A stretch of 22,379 bases of DNA from an uncultured Lacticaseibacillus sp. GTDB lineage: Bacteria; Bacillota; Bacilli; Lactobacillales; Lactobacillaceae. A program made the translations under genes and the position numbers. Location of the stretch: NCBI GenBank assembly GCA_934370925.1, contig CAKRNG010000030.1, positions 1 to 22,379 on the forward strand. The letters are read 5' to 3'. This document shows positions 7,410 through 15,032 of the stretch, piece by piece (position 1 is the stretch's first letter; every line of letters begins with the position of its first letter). Below the pieces are notes generated by a model, which had not been told where the DNA came from, did no database searches, and saw only the letters and a list, made by a program, of their open reading frames with translations.

Positions 7410-7527
7410 ATGTATAACCGGCTTTCTAATAGGGTTGTTCCGATTATACATCTTTTTGCGAACGTGTGTACGGCAATTGGCGAAAGTTTGATGCCGGTTT
7501 TGACGCGTCATTGTTTAACCAACACAA

Positions 7528-7557
7528 AAACGCACTCCGCCAGGGCGGAATGCGTTT
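7528..7557 (-). terminator. Intrinsic terminator of clpL
   Basis: AAACGCACTCCGCC (7528-7541) pairs with GGCGGAATGCGTTT (7544-7557) with one mismatch. The minus-strand transcript ends in TTTTTGTG, 11 nt past the clpL stop codon. Confidence 0.85.
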
Positions 7558-7568
7558 CGGTCTTGTGA

Positions 7569-9674
7569 TTAAGCTGCTGTAATCTGAATCGTCCCGTCAA
7601 CTAGGGATGCCTCAAGGTGCTTGGCGTCGAGGTGGTCGAGGTAATAGTCCGTCACGCGGTCGCGGATTTCGCGTTCAATTACGCGGCGGAGAGGGCGGGC
7701 GCCCATTGCTTCGTCGTAGCCCTGTTCGATGAGCCAGGCTTTGGCGTCATCCGTGACGGTGAGCGTAATGTCCTTTTTCGCAAGTGTCTTGTTTACGTCG
7801 CTGAGCAACAAGTCCACGATTTTGCCTAAGTCATCCTTCGTCAGGTGGCTGAATTCGACGATACCGTTGAACCGGTTGAGGAATTCTGGGCGGAAGTAAG
7901 GGGCGAGGCGCTTCATTAAGTCGGTGTCGGCGTCCTTGTTGCCGGTGAGGGCTTCATTGCCGAAACCGGCGTTGGACGTTGCGATGACCACTGTGTTCTT
8001 GAAGTTGATCACGTTCCCCTGGCCGTCCGTTAAGCGCCCATCGTCCAGAACCTGCAGAAGCAGGGTGAGGACTTGGGGGTCAGCTTTTTCAATTTCGTCC
8101 AGCAAAACGATGGCGTAAGGGTTGCGGCGAACCCGTTCGGTCAAGGTGTTACTGTTGTCATCGTAGCCGACGTAACCAGCCGTGGTCCCAATCAGCTTGG
8201 AAACCGCCGTCCGGTCGCTGTATTCGGACATGTCGAGGCGGATAATGGCGTCCTTGTTCCCGAACAAATCGAGGGCAAGTTGCTTTGCCAGTTCCGTCTT
8301 CCCGACCCCAGTTGGCCCAACGAAAAGGAAGCTCCCGATTGGCCGGTTACCTTCATCGAATCCGGCACGGTTACGGCGAATCGCGCGCGCAACCATGTTA
8401 ACGGCCTCGTCTTGACCAATCACCTTGCCCTTAAGCCGGTCACCGATGCCCTTCAGGTGTTCGATATCGCTGGCACCGAGCTGCGCAACCGGAATCCCCG
8501 TCAGCCGCTCCACTGCCTGGGCAATGTCGTTCTTGGTGGCAACCACCTTTTCAACGTGGTCGCCCGCATCGGCAATCTTCGCCTCTGTTTGCTCGATTTC
8601 CTTCTTCAGCTGGGCCGCTTGTTCGAAATTCTCGGCCTTTGCCGCCGCGTCCTTCTGGTTGTTCAAGTCCTTCAAGTGGGACTCGAGGGAAACCTTGTCC
8701 TCGACAGGATGCTGGGCTGCCAGGTGTGCGGCGGTCATGTCCAGCAGATCAATGGCCTTGTCGGGCAGGCTACGCTGGGGGATGTACTGCACGGCGTAAT
8801 CCACGGCTGCCTGCAAAACGTCATCGGGCAGTTCAACGTGGTGGTGCTGTTCGTACAGCTTACGTACACCATGCAGAATTTTGACCGTATCCGCGGCGCT
8901 GGGTTCGTTGACCGTGACGTCGTTGAACCGGCGTGCGAGCGCGGCGTTCTTCATGATGGTATTTCGGTACTCGTCCTGGGTGGTTGCCCCGATGACGGTC
9001 AGTTCACCGCGAGAAAGGGCCGGCTTGATGATGTCAGCGAGCCCCTTGCCGCCTTCTTCACCCGTGCTCCCCGCACCGAGAATCTGGTGAATTTCATCGA
9101 AGAACAGGATCACGTTGCCCGCTGCCTGTACTTCCTTGATCAGATTCTGAATGTTCTGTTCAAACGAACCGCGGTATTGCGTGCCTGCTTCAAGGTTTGC
9201 CAAATCAATGGCATAAATCTGCTTGTCACGAATAGCCTCGGGAACTTTACCAGCGACAATCGCCTGGGCCAAGCCCTCCACAATCGCCGTCTTCCCAACC
9301 CCGGCGTCCCCAACGAGGATCGGGTTGTTCTTCGTGCGCCGGCTTAAGATTTCGGCGGTTTCCTGAATTTCCTTATCCCGCCCAATCACGGGATCGAGTA
9401 ACCCGGATTTTGCCTCCGCGGTCAGGTTACGGCCGAGCTTTTCGAGAATGCCGCCCTTTTTAACGGCCGCTTCACCCGTTGTCTGAACGGGAATCTCGTG
9501 GTCCTTGTCATCCGGCCGCTTCCCGGTTGCCCGGTACTGCGCGAATTGTTCTGGCGACATTTCCTCGCCGTTCACGATGTAGCGGGCGCTCCCGTCGCTG
9601 TTCACGCGCCGCAGAATCTGGTTGAAGAAGTCGTCCATGTTGTTGTTAAAAAATGGGTCTGAATATTGTGCCAT
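7569..9674 (-). CDS. clpL: ATP-dependent unfoldase/disaggregase ClpL
   Basis: A 701-residue Hsp100 protein, the length expected for ClpL of lactobacilli and streptococci. ClpL is a heat-shock disaggregase not tied to ClpP. The N-terminus is Asn/Phe-rich ([16 protein letters not shown]), then the conserved [23 protein letters not shown]+ domain 1 has Walker A GDAGVGKT (122-129) and Walker B FFDEIH (191-196). A short UVR-like coiled segment lies at about 338-372. AAA+ domain 2 has Walker A GPTGVGKT (453-460) and Walker B VLLDEIEK (523-530). No zinc finger is present, which argues against ClpE, and no ClpC-type N-domain repeats. The start at 9674 has GGAGGG 7 nt upstream; the frame is open further but without an RBS. 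A perfect CIRCE overlaps its promoter. Confidence 0.95.
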   Translation of the reverse strand: MAQYSDPFFNNNMDDFFNQILRRVNSDGSARYIVNGEEMSPEQFAQYRATGKRPDDKDHEIPVQTTGEAAVKKGGILEKLGRNLTAEAKSGLLDPVIGRDKEIQETAEILSRRTKNNPILVGDAGVGKTAIVEGLAQAIVAGKVPEAIRDKQIYAIDLANLEAGTQYRGSFEQNIQNLIKEVQAAGNVILFFDEIHQILGAGSTGEEGGKGLADIIKPALSRGELTVIGATTQDEYRNTIMKNAALARRFNDVTVNEPSAADTVKILHGVRKLYEQHHHVELPDDVLQAAVDYAVQYIPQRSLPDKAIDLLDMTAAHLAAQHPVEDKVSLESHLKDLNNQKDAAAKAENFEQAAQLKKEIEQTEAKIADAGDHVEKVVATKNDIAQAVERLTGIPVAQLGASDIEHLKGIGDRLKGKVIGQDEAVNMVARAIRRNRAGFDEGNRPIGSFLFVGPTGVGKTELAKQLALDLFGNKDAIIRLDMSEYSDRTAVSKLIGTTAGYVGYDDNSNTLTERVRRNPYAIVLLDEIEKADPQVLTLLLQVLDDGRLTDGQGNVINFKNTVVIATSNAGFGNEALTGNKDADTDLMKRLAPYFRPEFLNRFNGIVEFSHLTKDDLGKIVDLLLSDVNKTLAKKDITLTVTDDAKAWLIEQGYDEAMGARPLRRVIEREIRDRVTDYYLDHLDAKHLEASLVDGTIQITAA

Positions 9675-9905
9675 TTTAATCCCTCCAAAATAAGAATCAA
9701 GTTGCGTCCGCATCCACGTGGTTAAATCGGTCAACGCGGATTGCGAAAAGATTGACATGAAGTTAATGCCACGGTGACAACGCGGTTGGCGCACCGTGGG
9801 CAAACAAGCGAGGCGACACACAAAAACACCGGGCAGAATCGCTCGGTGTTCGTCGTGGTCGATATATAGCCAACGATAAGCACCGTCCGCATCCTTCTTG
9901 TTTAC
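9675..9905 (-). promoter_or_regulatory. Long clpL 5' leader with two hairpins
   Basis: About 230 nt separate the CIRCE promoter from the clpL start. Read on the minus strand, AACACCG and CGGTGTT form a hairpin followed by TTTTGTG, which resembles an attenuator-type terminator (about 9826-9853). Closer to the gene, CCACGGTG and CACCGTGG form a second perfect 8-bp stem (about 9769-9799). An open frame without an RBS runs through this region. The role is unknown; premature termination or temperature sensing are possibilities. Confidence 0.45.
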
Positions 9906-9912
9906 ATAATAT

Positions 9913-9941
9913 ATAATACCACGATTTTAGCACTCGTGCAA
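9913..9941 (-). promoter_or_regulatory. clpL promoter overlapping CIRCE
   Basis: On the minus strand TTGCAC (9941-9936), a 17-nt spacer and TATTAT (9918-9913). The -35 lies in the CIRCE spacer, so HrcA bound there would block RNA polymerase. Confidence 0.85.
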
Positions 9942-9953
9942 GTCGAGTGCTAA
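9927..9953. promoter_or_regulatory. CIRCE operator (HrcA binding site)
   Basis: TTAGCACTC (9927-9935), 9-nt spacer, GAGTGCTAA (9945-9953): an exact match to the CIRCE consensus. It implies repression of clpL by HrcA and induction on heat shock or when GroESL is engaged. Confidence 0.97.
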
Positions 9954-9983
9954 AGTTGCGCGGAAAAAGTAAGTGCAACACAA

Positions 9984-10012
9984 AACGCCTTCCCAAAGTG
10001 CGGGAAGGCGTT
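9984..10012 (-). terminator. Terminator of the DUF2628-like gene, beyond its repeat array
   Basis: AACGCCTTCCC (9984-9994) pairs perfectly with GGGAAGGCGTT (10002-10012); the minus-strand transcript ends TTTTGTGTT. It places repeat array C (10026-10436) inside the 3' UTR of the gene at 10435-10740. Confidence 0.8.
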
Positions 10013-10025
10013 GAACACAACAAAT

Positions 10026-10436
10026 CTATGCTAATGCGCAAAAGCTCCCGGGATGCGCCGCTCTGTTCATAGTCGAGCTCTGCAAAACATAAGATTCCGG
10101 TTAACCCAAAAATGGTAGCGGTGGTAAAGCCCAACCACCACTACCATTTTTACGTTAATCCTCATCTTCTACCCGTTTTGCGCCGCTCTGTTCATAGTCG
10201 AGCTCTGCATCCCAGCTTTTTCCGCTTAGCCCAGAATCGATTGCGGTGGTAAGCCCGCCACCTCCATCGATTCTATGCTAATGCTCAAAAGCTCCCGGAA
10301 TGCGTCGCTCTGTTCATAGTCGAGCTCTGCATCCCAGCTTTTTCCGCTTAGCCCAGAATTGACTGCGGAGGAAGAACCCCTCCTCCGTCAATTCTACGCT
10401 AATGCTCAAAAGCTCCCGGGATGCGCCGCTCTGTTT
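10026..10436 (-). repeat. Repeat family C: tandem array of ~122-bp palindromic units
   Basis: Four starts of a conserved separator, GCGCCGCTCTGTT then CATAGTCGAGCTCTGC, occur at about 10055, 10180, 10302 and 10423, spaced 125, 122 and 121 bp. Each interval is a long imperfect hairpin. The stem sequences differ from unit to unit but stay complementary: AAAAATGGTAG/CTACCATTTTT, GAATCGAT/ATCGATTC, GAATTGAC/GTCAATTC; GGTGG/CCACC, GGAGG/CCTCC; GCAAAAC/GTTTTGC versus GCATCCC/GGGATGC. The last separator runs straight into the stop codon of the minus-strand gene, so the array begins immediately 3' of that gene. A single collapsed unit occurs at 17588-17640. Not a CRISPR: spacers are long and palindromic. 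Confidence 0.92.
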
Positions 10437-10740
10437 AACGTAATCCCTTTGCCCGCAAAATATCGGCATCGGCAGAACTAGCAGGCTTGTATCCCTGACG
10501 CAACAAGTCTTTGATGTAAAGACCGTTGTAGATGAAGCTGAAAATAATGGTGATGAGCCCGACCCCAATTCCTAGTGTGAATGAACCACAAAAAATTTCA
10601 AGCAGTGCAATGATGGCAAACCACTTGAAGTCACCACGAAACAGCGCGGGCAGGAACCCGAAGAAGAGGGTCGTCCAAGAGTAACCAACCTTTACTTGTT
10701 TAACGCTCCCCAGATAATCATTCGTAAGTGTCACGTGCAT
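10435..10740 (-). CDS. Small membrane protein, DUF2628-like
   Basis: A 101-residue protein with two or three hydrophobic helices. The pattern VGYSWTTLFFGFLPALFRGDFKWF (residues 22-45) followed by a glycine-rich hydrophobic stretch and YNGLYIKDLLRQGYKP resembles the DUF2628 family of small membrane proteins of unknown function. The ATG at 10740 has GGAGG 7 nt upstream; longer frames upstream lack an RBS. On the minus strand an extended -10 (TGCTATACT, near 10780) is the likely promoter. The 3' UTR is unusual, carrying the whole family C array before the terminator at 9984-10012. Confidence 0.82.
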   Translation of the reverse strand: MHVTLTNDYLGSVKQVKVGYSWTTLFFGFLPALFRGDFKWFAIIALLEIFCGSFTLGIGVGLITIIFSFIYNGLYIKDLLRQGYKPASSADADILRAKGLR

Positions 10741-10809
10741 AATATGTCCTCCTTGGTACGGCATTCGATTAAGTTGAGTATAGCACGAGAAAGACAAGTG
10801 CGACGCGGA

Positions 10810-10840
10810 AAGTCTTCCCGAAGACCGGGAAGACTTTGGG
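10810..10840. other. Perfect 11-bp hairpin upstream of the DUF2628-like gene
   Basis: AAAGTCTTCCC pairs with GGGAAGACTTT around a 7-nt loop. No proper T-run follows. It is preceded by AAGTGCGACGCGGAAA, a motif that also precedes the hairpin at 9984-10012 (AAGTGCAACACAAAA) and repeat A3 (AAGTGCGACACAGAAAA). Confidence 0.5.
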
Positions 10841-10929
10841 GGTTTACCATGGCCAGATTTTGCTGTGGCACCAGTAATGATTGATGTCATGTGTCTGATG
10901 GGTAAGTGTTAAATGTAGATGGTTGCGTG

Positions 10930-11279
10930 AAATGTTCAGTGGCAGTTTGGCGTGTGAACAGTGGTGAAACGTAGGCCGTTGTGGGGGAAAGTTCGGCGGA
11001 GGTTTTGGGGTGCGGAAGTGGTGAAAGTATCTTGGCGGTTTACCGCCTAGATACGGGACGACTTTGAGACTGGCAGGCGGGTTTCCTGACAGGCTCAAAG
11101 CGAGGTGGAATAATTCTGACCGGGTTTTGGTCAGAATTATGGAGCCGTGCCCCACCACTGGAGACACGCCAAAGCCGGAGCTGAACTTTCCCCCGCAACG
11201 ACCGCCCTCGTGCCCCACCACTGGAGACACGCCAAAGCCGGAGCTGAACTTTCCCCCGCAACAGCCGCCCTTAAACCGC
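10930..11279. repeat. Repeat family B, full element B1
   Basis: An element of about 350 bp with imperfect inverted outer arms and three internal hairpins. The left arm has two degenerate ~57-bp units (GTTCAGTGGCAG..., then GTTCGGCGGAGG...). The right arm has two near-identical units starting GTGCCCCACCACTGGAGACA, which are the reverse complement of the left units at roughly 70% identity by eye. Hairpin 1: TATCTTGGCGG-TTTA-CCGCCTAGATA (11028-11053). Hairpin 2: CTTTGAG...CTCAAAG (11062-11100). Hairpin 3: ATAATTCTGACC and its complement (11110-11140). It lies between divergent genes. Minus-strand frames through it give repeated SPVVGHG-type peptides, judged spurious. Confidence 0.88.
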
Positions 11280-11353
11280 CCGACTTAACTTTTGTCGGAA
11301 ACAGTGGGATAATAAATGTTTAGCAGAAAATATAATGACTAATTAGAAGGAAG

Positions 11354-12574
11354 ATGGACAGTGTGGATGATGCTCAGCGTGAAAAGGGCCCGTGGCGGCG
11401 TAATCTCTATGTGCTATGGGGGTGTACCTTTGTCGCCGGGATTGCCTTTAGCGAAATCATGCCGTTCATGTCACTCTACGTGAACCAGTTGGGGAACTTC
11501 AACAAGCAGCAAGTATCCTTTTACAGTGGTCTCGTCTACGCGGCAACTTTCTTAATCACGGCGATAGTCTCACCCATCTGGGGAAGCTTGGCGGATAAGA
11601 AAGGCCGCAAGATTATGTTGCTGCGTGCATCAGCGGGGACGGCGCTGTCCATGTTCCTGATGGGGCTCGCGACGAACGTCTGGATGTTGATTGGGTTTCG
11701 TGCGTTGCAGGGCCTCTTCGCGGGGTTCATCTCCAACGCGCAGGCGCTGGTTGCGTCACAAACGCCCCGCCAGTATAGTGGGCGTGCACTGGGAACGTTG
11801 GTGACGGGATCAACGTCGGGGATGCTGATGGGTCCCATCATCGGGGGCTTCCTTGCCGCCGCGTTCGGGATTCGCAACACGTTCTTCATCACAGCTGCAC
11901 TTCTATTACTGGCCTGCTTATTGTCAGCGGTGTTCGTTGAAGAATACTTCGTGCCGATTGAACGGAAGGGTGCGAAGCGGGAAAGTCTGCTCAAGCAGTT
12001 CAAGAATCCGAAGCTCATCATCGTGCTGTTATGCTCGACGTTGATTGTGCAGCTTGGGAACGCGTCAATCTCACCAATCATCAGCCTTTACGTGCGGGAA
12101 CTCATGCACTACACGGGTCCTATCACGGTGGTGGCCGGCATCATCGCGGCACTGCCGGGGATTTCAAATATCTTGACGGCGCCACGTTTGGGGAAATACG
12201 GCGATACACATGGATCAGGCAAGGTGCTCATTGCAGGTTATCTATTTGCCGTTCTGGTTTACTTCCCGCAAGGATTCGTGGGCAGTATCGTGGGATTAGG
12301 TATCCTGCGCTTCCTGGTTGGGGTGTCTGATGGGGCACTTTTCCCAACCATCCAAACCTTGCTCACGAAGAATTCGCCCGTGTCCGCAACGAGCGCGATT
12401 TTCTCTTGGAATCAATCGTTCCAAGCACTCGGGAACATGTTCGGGGCGTTCCTCGGGGGCGCATTGGCGGGTGCGTTCGACTACAACGTCGTGTTCATCT
12501 CCACGGCATGTATGCTGCTCTTGAACTTCATTATTTTGTGGTTTGTTGAACCGTCATTACGACATGGTGAATAG
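11354..12574 (+). CDS. MFS drug:H+ antiporter, DHA1 type
   Basis: A 406-residue, 12-helix efflux pump. MFS motif A is intact between helices 2 and 3: GSLADKKGRK (residues 77-86). The extended SPIWGSLADKKGRKIM and the helix 4 region LIGFRALQGLFAGFISNAQALVASQTP (about 112-138) are typical of Gram-positive DHA1 multidrug pumps (PmrA/MdtG-like). Residues TGSTSGMLMGPIIGG (about 156-170) are motif C, which marks antiporters. AGAAGGAAG lies immediately before the ATG at 11354. The gene is single, with repeat B1 upstream and a terminator downstream. Substrate range unknown. Confidence 0.9.
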   Translation: MDSVDDAQREKGPWRRNLYVLWGCTFVAGIAFSEIMPFMSLYVNQLGNFNKQQVSFYSGLVYAATFLITAIVSPIWGSLADKKGRKIMLLRASAGTALSMFLMGLATNVWMLIGFRALQGLFAGFISNAQALVASQTPRQYSGRALGTLVTGSTSGMLMGPIIGGFLAAAFGIRNTFFITAALLLLACLLSAVFVEEYFVPIERKGAKRESLLKQFKNPKLIIVLLCSTLIVQLGNASISPIISLYVRELMHYTGPITVVAGIIAALPGISNILTAPRLGKYGDTHGSGKVLIAGYLFAVLVYFPQGFVGSIVGLGILRFLVGVSDGALFPTIQTLLTKNSPVSATSAIFSWNQSFQALGNMFGAFLGGALAGAFDYNVVFISTACMLLLNFIILWFVEPSLRHGE

Positions 12575-12579
12575 CGTAT

Positions 12580-12604
12580 AAAAGGGGCTAGGCCTCTTTT
12601 TTTG
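12580..12604 (+). terminator. Intrinsic terminator after the DHA1 pump gene
   Basis: AAAAGGGGC pairs with GCCTCTTTT (one G-U) around a 3-nt loop, followed by more T residues. Confidence 0.8.
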
Positions 12605-12702
12605 TACGCAAAGCCTTGTTGTGATCAATGACTTATGGGTACACTGAGACAATGGGGATTGTGTGACACTCGGATGTCGCAGGACTGTGTGGGGGAAAAT
12701 AA

Positions 12703-14499
12703 ATGAATGTAGCAACGTTCTTAGGACGTTTGATTATTTCGACGTTCTTTGTTGCGGGGTACACCACTGTTTTTGGGACAAACTGGTACACGAAATTAGT
12801 GCAGTTTCAGGGAACTGCGCGGGAAAATTTGGTTCGGCGGTTGGCGTTAACGCTCGCCCCAGCAATTTTGGCTGTGACATTCCAGTTCGTTATCGATAGC
12901 ACGTTGAGTAGCCCGTCCGTCTATTTGAATATGCAACTCTTCATTCTGGTGTATCCATTGTTGGATGAAGACTTGGTGCTGTGGGATTATCTGCTTCGGT
13001 GGGGAATACTGGTCGCAGTCTGGATTTTCAACCATCCGTTTAATTTGTGGAAACTAGGGTTGTTTCTTTTAGTGATTGCAGTGGTCTGCGGGGTTATTCG
13101 GAAGTTCCCGCGGCTTGTGCGGGCTAGTCGATTAAATAACTTTATTTTCACCGTCATTGTGGGTGGCCTGTACTGGTTTACATACACGGGGATGAATCAC
13201 TGGGAGAGTTTTCTGGCCAGTCTATACTTCGTGGCGATGTCCGCTTATGCGTATGAGTATTGGTTACGCGTCTATGAACATGATCAGGAACGGGCGGCGC
13301 TGACGGAGCGGGTGAACTACGACGCACTGACGAATGCCCCGTCTTTTGATATGTACCACCGGGAAAGTGCGGCCTATTTTGCGCGAACAAAGACTGATGG
13401 GACGCCGTTAGCGCTGGTTGTTTTGGATATTGATAACTTCAAAAACATTAATGATACGTATGGCCACGCTGCGGGAAATGCTGTTTTGATTCAGCTAACA
13501 GCAATTCTTAGCGAAGTGGTCACCGCAACGGATGCGCGCTACCATTTCTACCGCACGGGTGGTGAAGAGTTCACCGTCCTTTTCCCAGGATTAGGAACGG
13601 ACGGTGCTTTACGAATGATGCAGCGGTGTGCGGAACGGGTACAAAATAACCACTTCACGTTCGAGGACGAGGTGATTCGGACCACCATTTCGGTTGGGAT
13701 GACACAGGTTCAACCGGGTGACCCGGATGTTCAGGCGACATTCAAACGTGGCGATGATAACCTTTACCAGTCGAAGCGCAGCGGGCGGAACGCGATCACC
13801 GTTGACGGGGTCACACAGGTGAACAACCAGCGGCGAGTGGCGTTATTGACGTACACGTTCTTCACCCAGCCGGTCGTCCGAATTGCGGATGATCAGGTCG
13901 CCAGCAATGAGCTCTTGCTTCGGATGTACGATAACGGGGCGTGGCGGACACCGACTGTCTTCAACATTGACCCGACGACGACCGTGAACATGTTGACGCA
14001 GGTGGAAAGTGAACTCGTTCCGGGGACGCTTGGCATTAACTTCAACCTGACCGAACTCGAACAGCCGGTCTGGCAGTTGGCACTGACGGAATACGCGAAC
14101 GCGCCAGAACGGGCATCGAAACTTGCGGTTGAGGTGCGGGCACGTGATGCACAAGCGGGTCCGCAGTTGTTCAACCGCACCATGAAGTTTTACCGGCACG
14201 CCGGGTGTGAGGTGACGCTAGATGAAGTAACCACCGCAACGCCATTGAACTTGGGGAAGCAGGTGCTGGCATCTTGTGACCGGGTGAAATTCGCGTTACA
14301 GAACAGCCGGGAATCCGCCACGCCGGACCAGCTACAGACGGCGGTGACCCAGTGGCAGGCACTCGCGGATCAGTTTGGGTGCGAGTTGGTGCTGGTCGGC
14401 ATCGAAACGACCGCAGACATGGCGCTCGCAACGGCGTGTCAGGTGGCATATGGGCAAGGGTACTACTTTAGCCGCCCGGTACTGCCGCGAATGATTTAA
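12703..14499 (+). CDS. Membrane GGDEF diguanylate cyclase with degenerate EAL-like domain
   Basis: A 598-residue protein. Residues 1-190 contain about six or seven hydrophobic helices, a membrane sensor of unrecognised type. The GGDEF domain (about 203-368) has the substrate residues in LDIDNFKNIN (241-250) and an intact active-site GGEEF (286-290), so cyclic di-GMP synthesis is plausible. There is no RxxD inhibitory site upstream of GGEEF. The C-terminal 220 residues look like an EAL domain that has lost catalysis: ELLLR (403-407) replaces EALLR, VEV replaces the ExTE metal residues, LDEVT (506-510) replaces DDFG, and VGIET (565-569) replaces AEGVE. GQGYYFSRP (584-592) is kept. The C-terminus may be a c-di-GMP or other regulatory module. 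GGGGGA precedes the ATG. Confidence 0.88.
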   Translation: MNVATFLGRLIISTFFVAGYTTVFGTNWYTKLVQFQGTARENLVRRLALTLAPAILAVTFQFVIDSTLSSPSVYLNMQLFILVYPLLDEDLVLWDYLLRWGILVAVWIFNHPFNLWKLGLFLLVIAVVCGVIRKFPRLVRASRLNNFIFTVIVGGLYWFTYTGMNHWESFLASLYFVAMSAYAYEYWLRVYEHDQERAALTERVNYDALTNAPSFDMYHRESAAYFARTKTDGTPLALVVLDIDNFKNINDTYGHAAGNAVLIQLTAILSEVVTATDARYHFYRTGGEEFTVLFPGLGTDGALRMMQRCAERVQNNHFTFEDEVIRTTISVGMTQVQPGDPDVQATFKRGDDNLYQSKRSGRNAITVDGVTQVNNQRRVALLTYTFFTQPVVRIADDQVASNELLLRMYDNGAWRTPTVFNIDPTTTVNMLTQVESELVPGTLGINFNLTELEQPVWQLALTEYANAPERASKLAVEVRARDAQAGPQLFNRTMKFYRHAGCEVTLDEVTTATPLNLGKQVLASCDRVKFALQNSRESATPDQLQTAVTQWQALADQFGCELVLVGIETTADMALATACQVAYGQGYYFSRPVLPRMI

Positions 14500-14518
14500 A
14501 ATTTGTTGGGATAGACCG

Positions 14519-14547
14519 TTGACAATCAACGCGATTGGCACTATATT
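14519..14547 (+). promoter_or_regulatory. Promoter of T-box 1
   Basis: Consensus TTGACA (14519-14524), 17-nt spacer and TATATT (14542-14547), 20 nt after the end of the GGDEF gene. Confidence 0.85.
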
Positions 14548-14569
14548 AGGTTCATGAGAAATCGATAAG

Positions 14570-14850
14570 ATTAACGCGTTGATGAGGAGAGTAAGTTCTC
14601 AGGAATTAAACAGAGAGTTGGCCACTGGTGGAAGGACAACAATTCCGTGAACTGAAGGTAACCTCGGAGCGACTGATGCGACCCAAGTGGAAGTGTCAGG
14701 TGGTGGCACCCAATACCGTGCAACGTTGCGCAGACTAGTCGTCGTTTGCGTCACGAACAGAGGCATGACCTGTGAAGGTGGTGCAAGTAGGGTGGTACCG
14801 CGAAGAGCCCCTACAATTGTCCTTGGATAATTGTAGGGGCTCTTTTTGTA
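14570..14850 (+). ncRNA. T-box riboswitch 1, valine (GUA specifier), orphan
   Basis: Stem I carries GGAGAGTA, with AGTTC (14594-14598) pairing to GAACT (14649-14653). The specifier loop then reads GAAG-GTA-ACC, placing GUA (Val) at 14658-14660, in the same position as the glycine codon in the well-studied B. subtilis glyQS leader. The T-box proper, AAGTAGGGTGGTACCGCG (14785-14802), is a near-perfect match to the family consensus; its UGGU bulge fits a tRNA ending ACCA (A73), as in tRNA-Val. The terminator is at 14803-14847. No valS or valine gene follows: the next gene is a cation antiporter 400 nt on, behind its own promoter and leader. Confidence 0.9.
14803..14847 (+). terminator. T-box 1 terminator
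   Basis: AAGAGCCCCTACAATT pairs with AATTGTAGGGGCTCTT around a 10-nt loop, followed by TTT; this is the off-state of the T-box switch. Confidence 0.92.
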
Positions 14851-14927
14851 TCAATTGCGATGTTCTTAGATTTCTCAACCATTCAGCCATGAAGCATGAT
14901 GACCTATTGAGGTGAAGGGGGTGCGAT

Positions 14928-14975
14928 ATGTTGCGCAGTAGCAATGGCGGGAAAGCCCGAGTGAGTAGTCATTAA
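14928..14975 (+). CDS. Possible 15-aa ORF downstream of T-box 1
   Basis: ATG at 14928, TAA at 14973-14975, encoding MLRSSNGGKARVSSH. AAGGGGGTG lies 5 nt upstream, a plausible ribosome-binding site. It is the only start with an RBS between the T-box 1 terminator and the antiporter. Nothing in it is recognisable; it may be a leader peptide, a remnant of a lost gene, or chance. Confidence 0.25.
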   Translation: MLRSSNGGKARVSSH

Positions 14976-15032
14976 GTTGAAAACCGGCAACCAGGTATTA
15001 ACACATAATCGATACACATATTGGTCGTAATC

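Noticed and set aside
7410..7511. 34-residue N-terminal extension of the flavin-reductase-like protein
   Set aside because: It overlaps a likely -10 sequence (TATAAT on the minus strand) and has no RBS or family similarity.
8073..9347. 424-codon plus-strand frame opposite clpL
   Set aside because: A shadow of the clpL gene on the other strand; no RBS and no recognisable protein character, while the minus strand encodes an unmistakable ClpL.
9675..9821. N-terminal extension of ClpL to 750 residues
   Set aside because: The extension has no RBS and no ClpL similarity; GGAGGG precedes the ATG at 9674, which gives the family's usual N-terminus and length.
10026..10436. CRISPR array
   Set aside because: Repeats are evenly spaced, but the intervals are ~95 bp, palindromic and related to each other, and no cas gene is present.
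10844..11261. Minus-strand frames with repeated SPVVGHG peptides
   Set aside because: They are translations of family B right-arm units. Copies differ at structural rather than coding positions, and no RBS is present.
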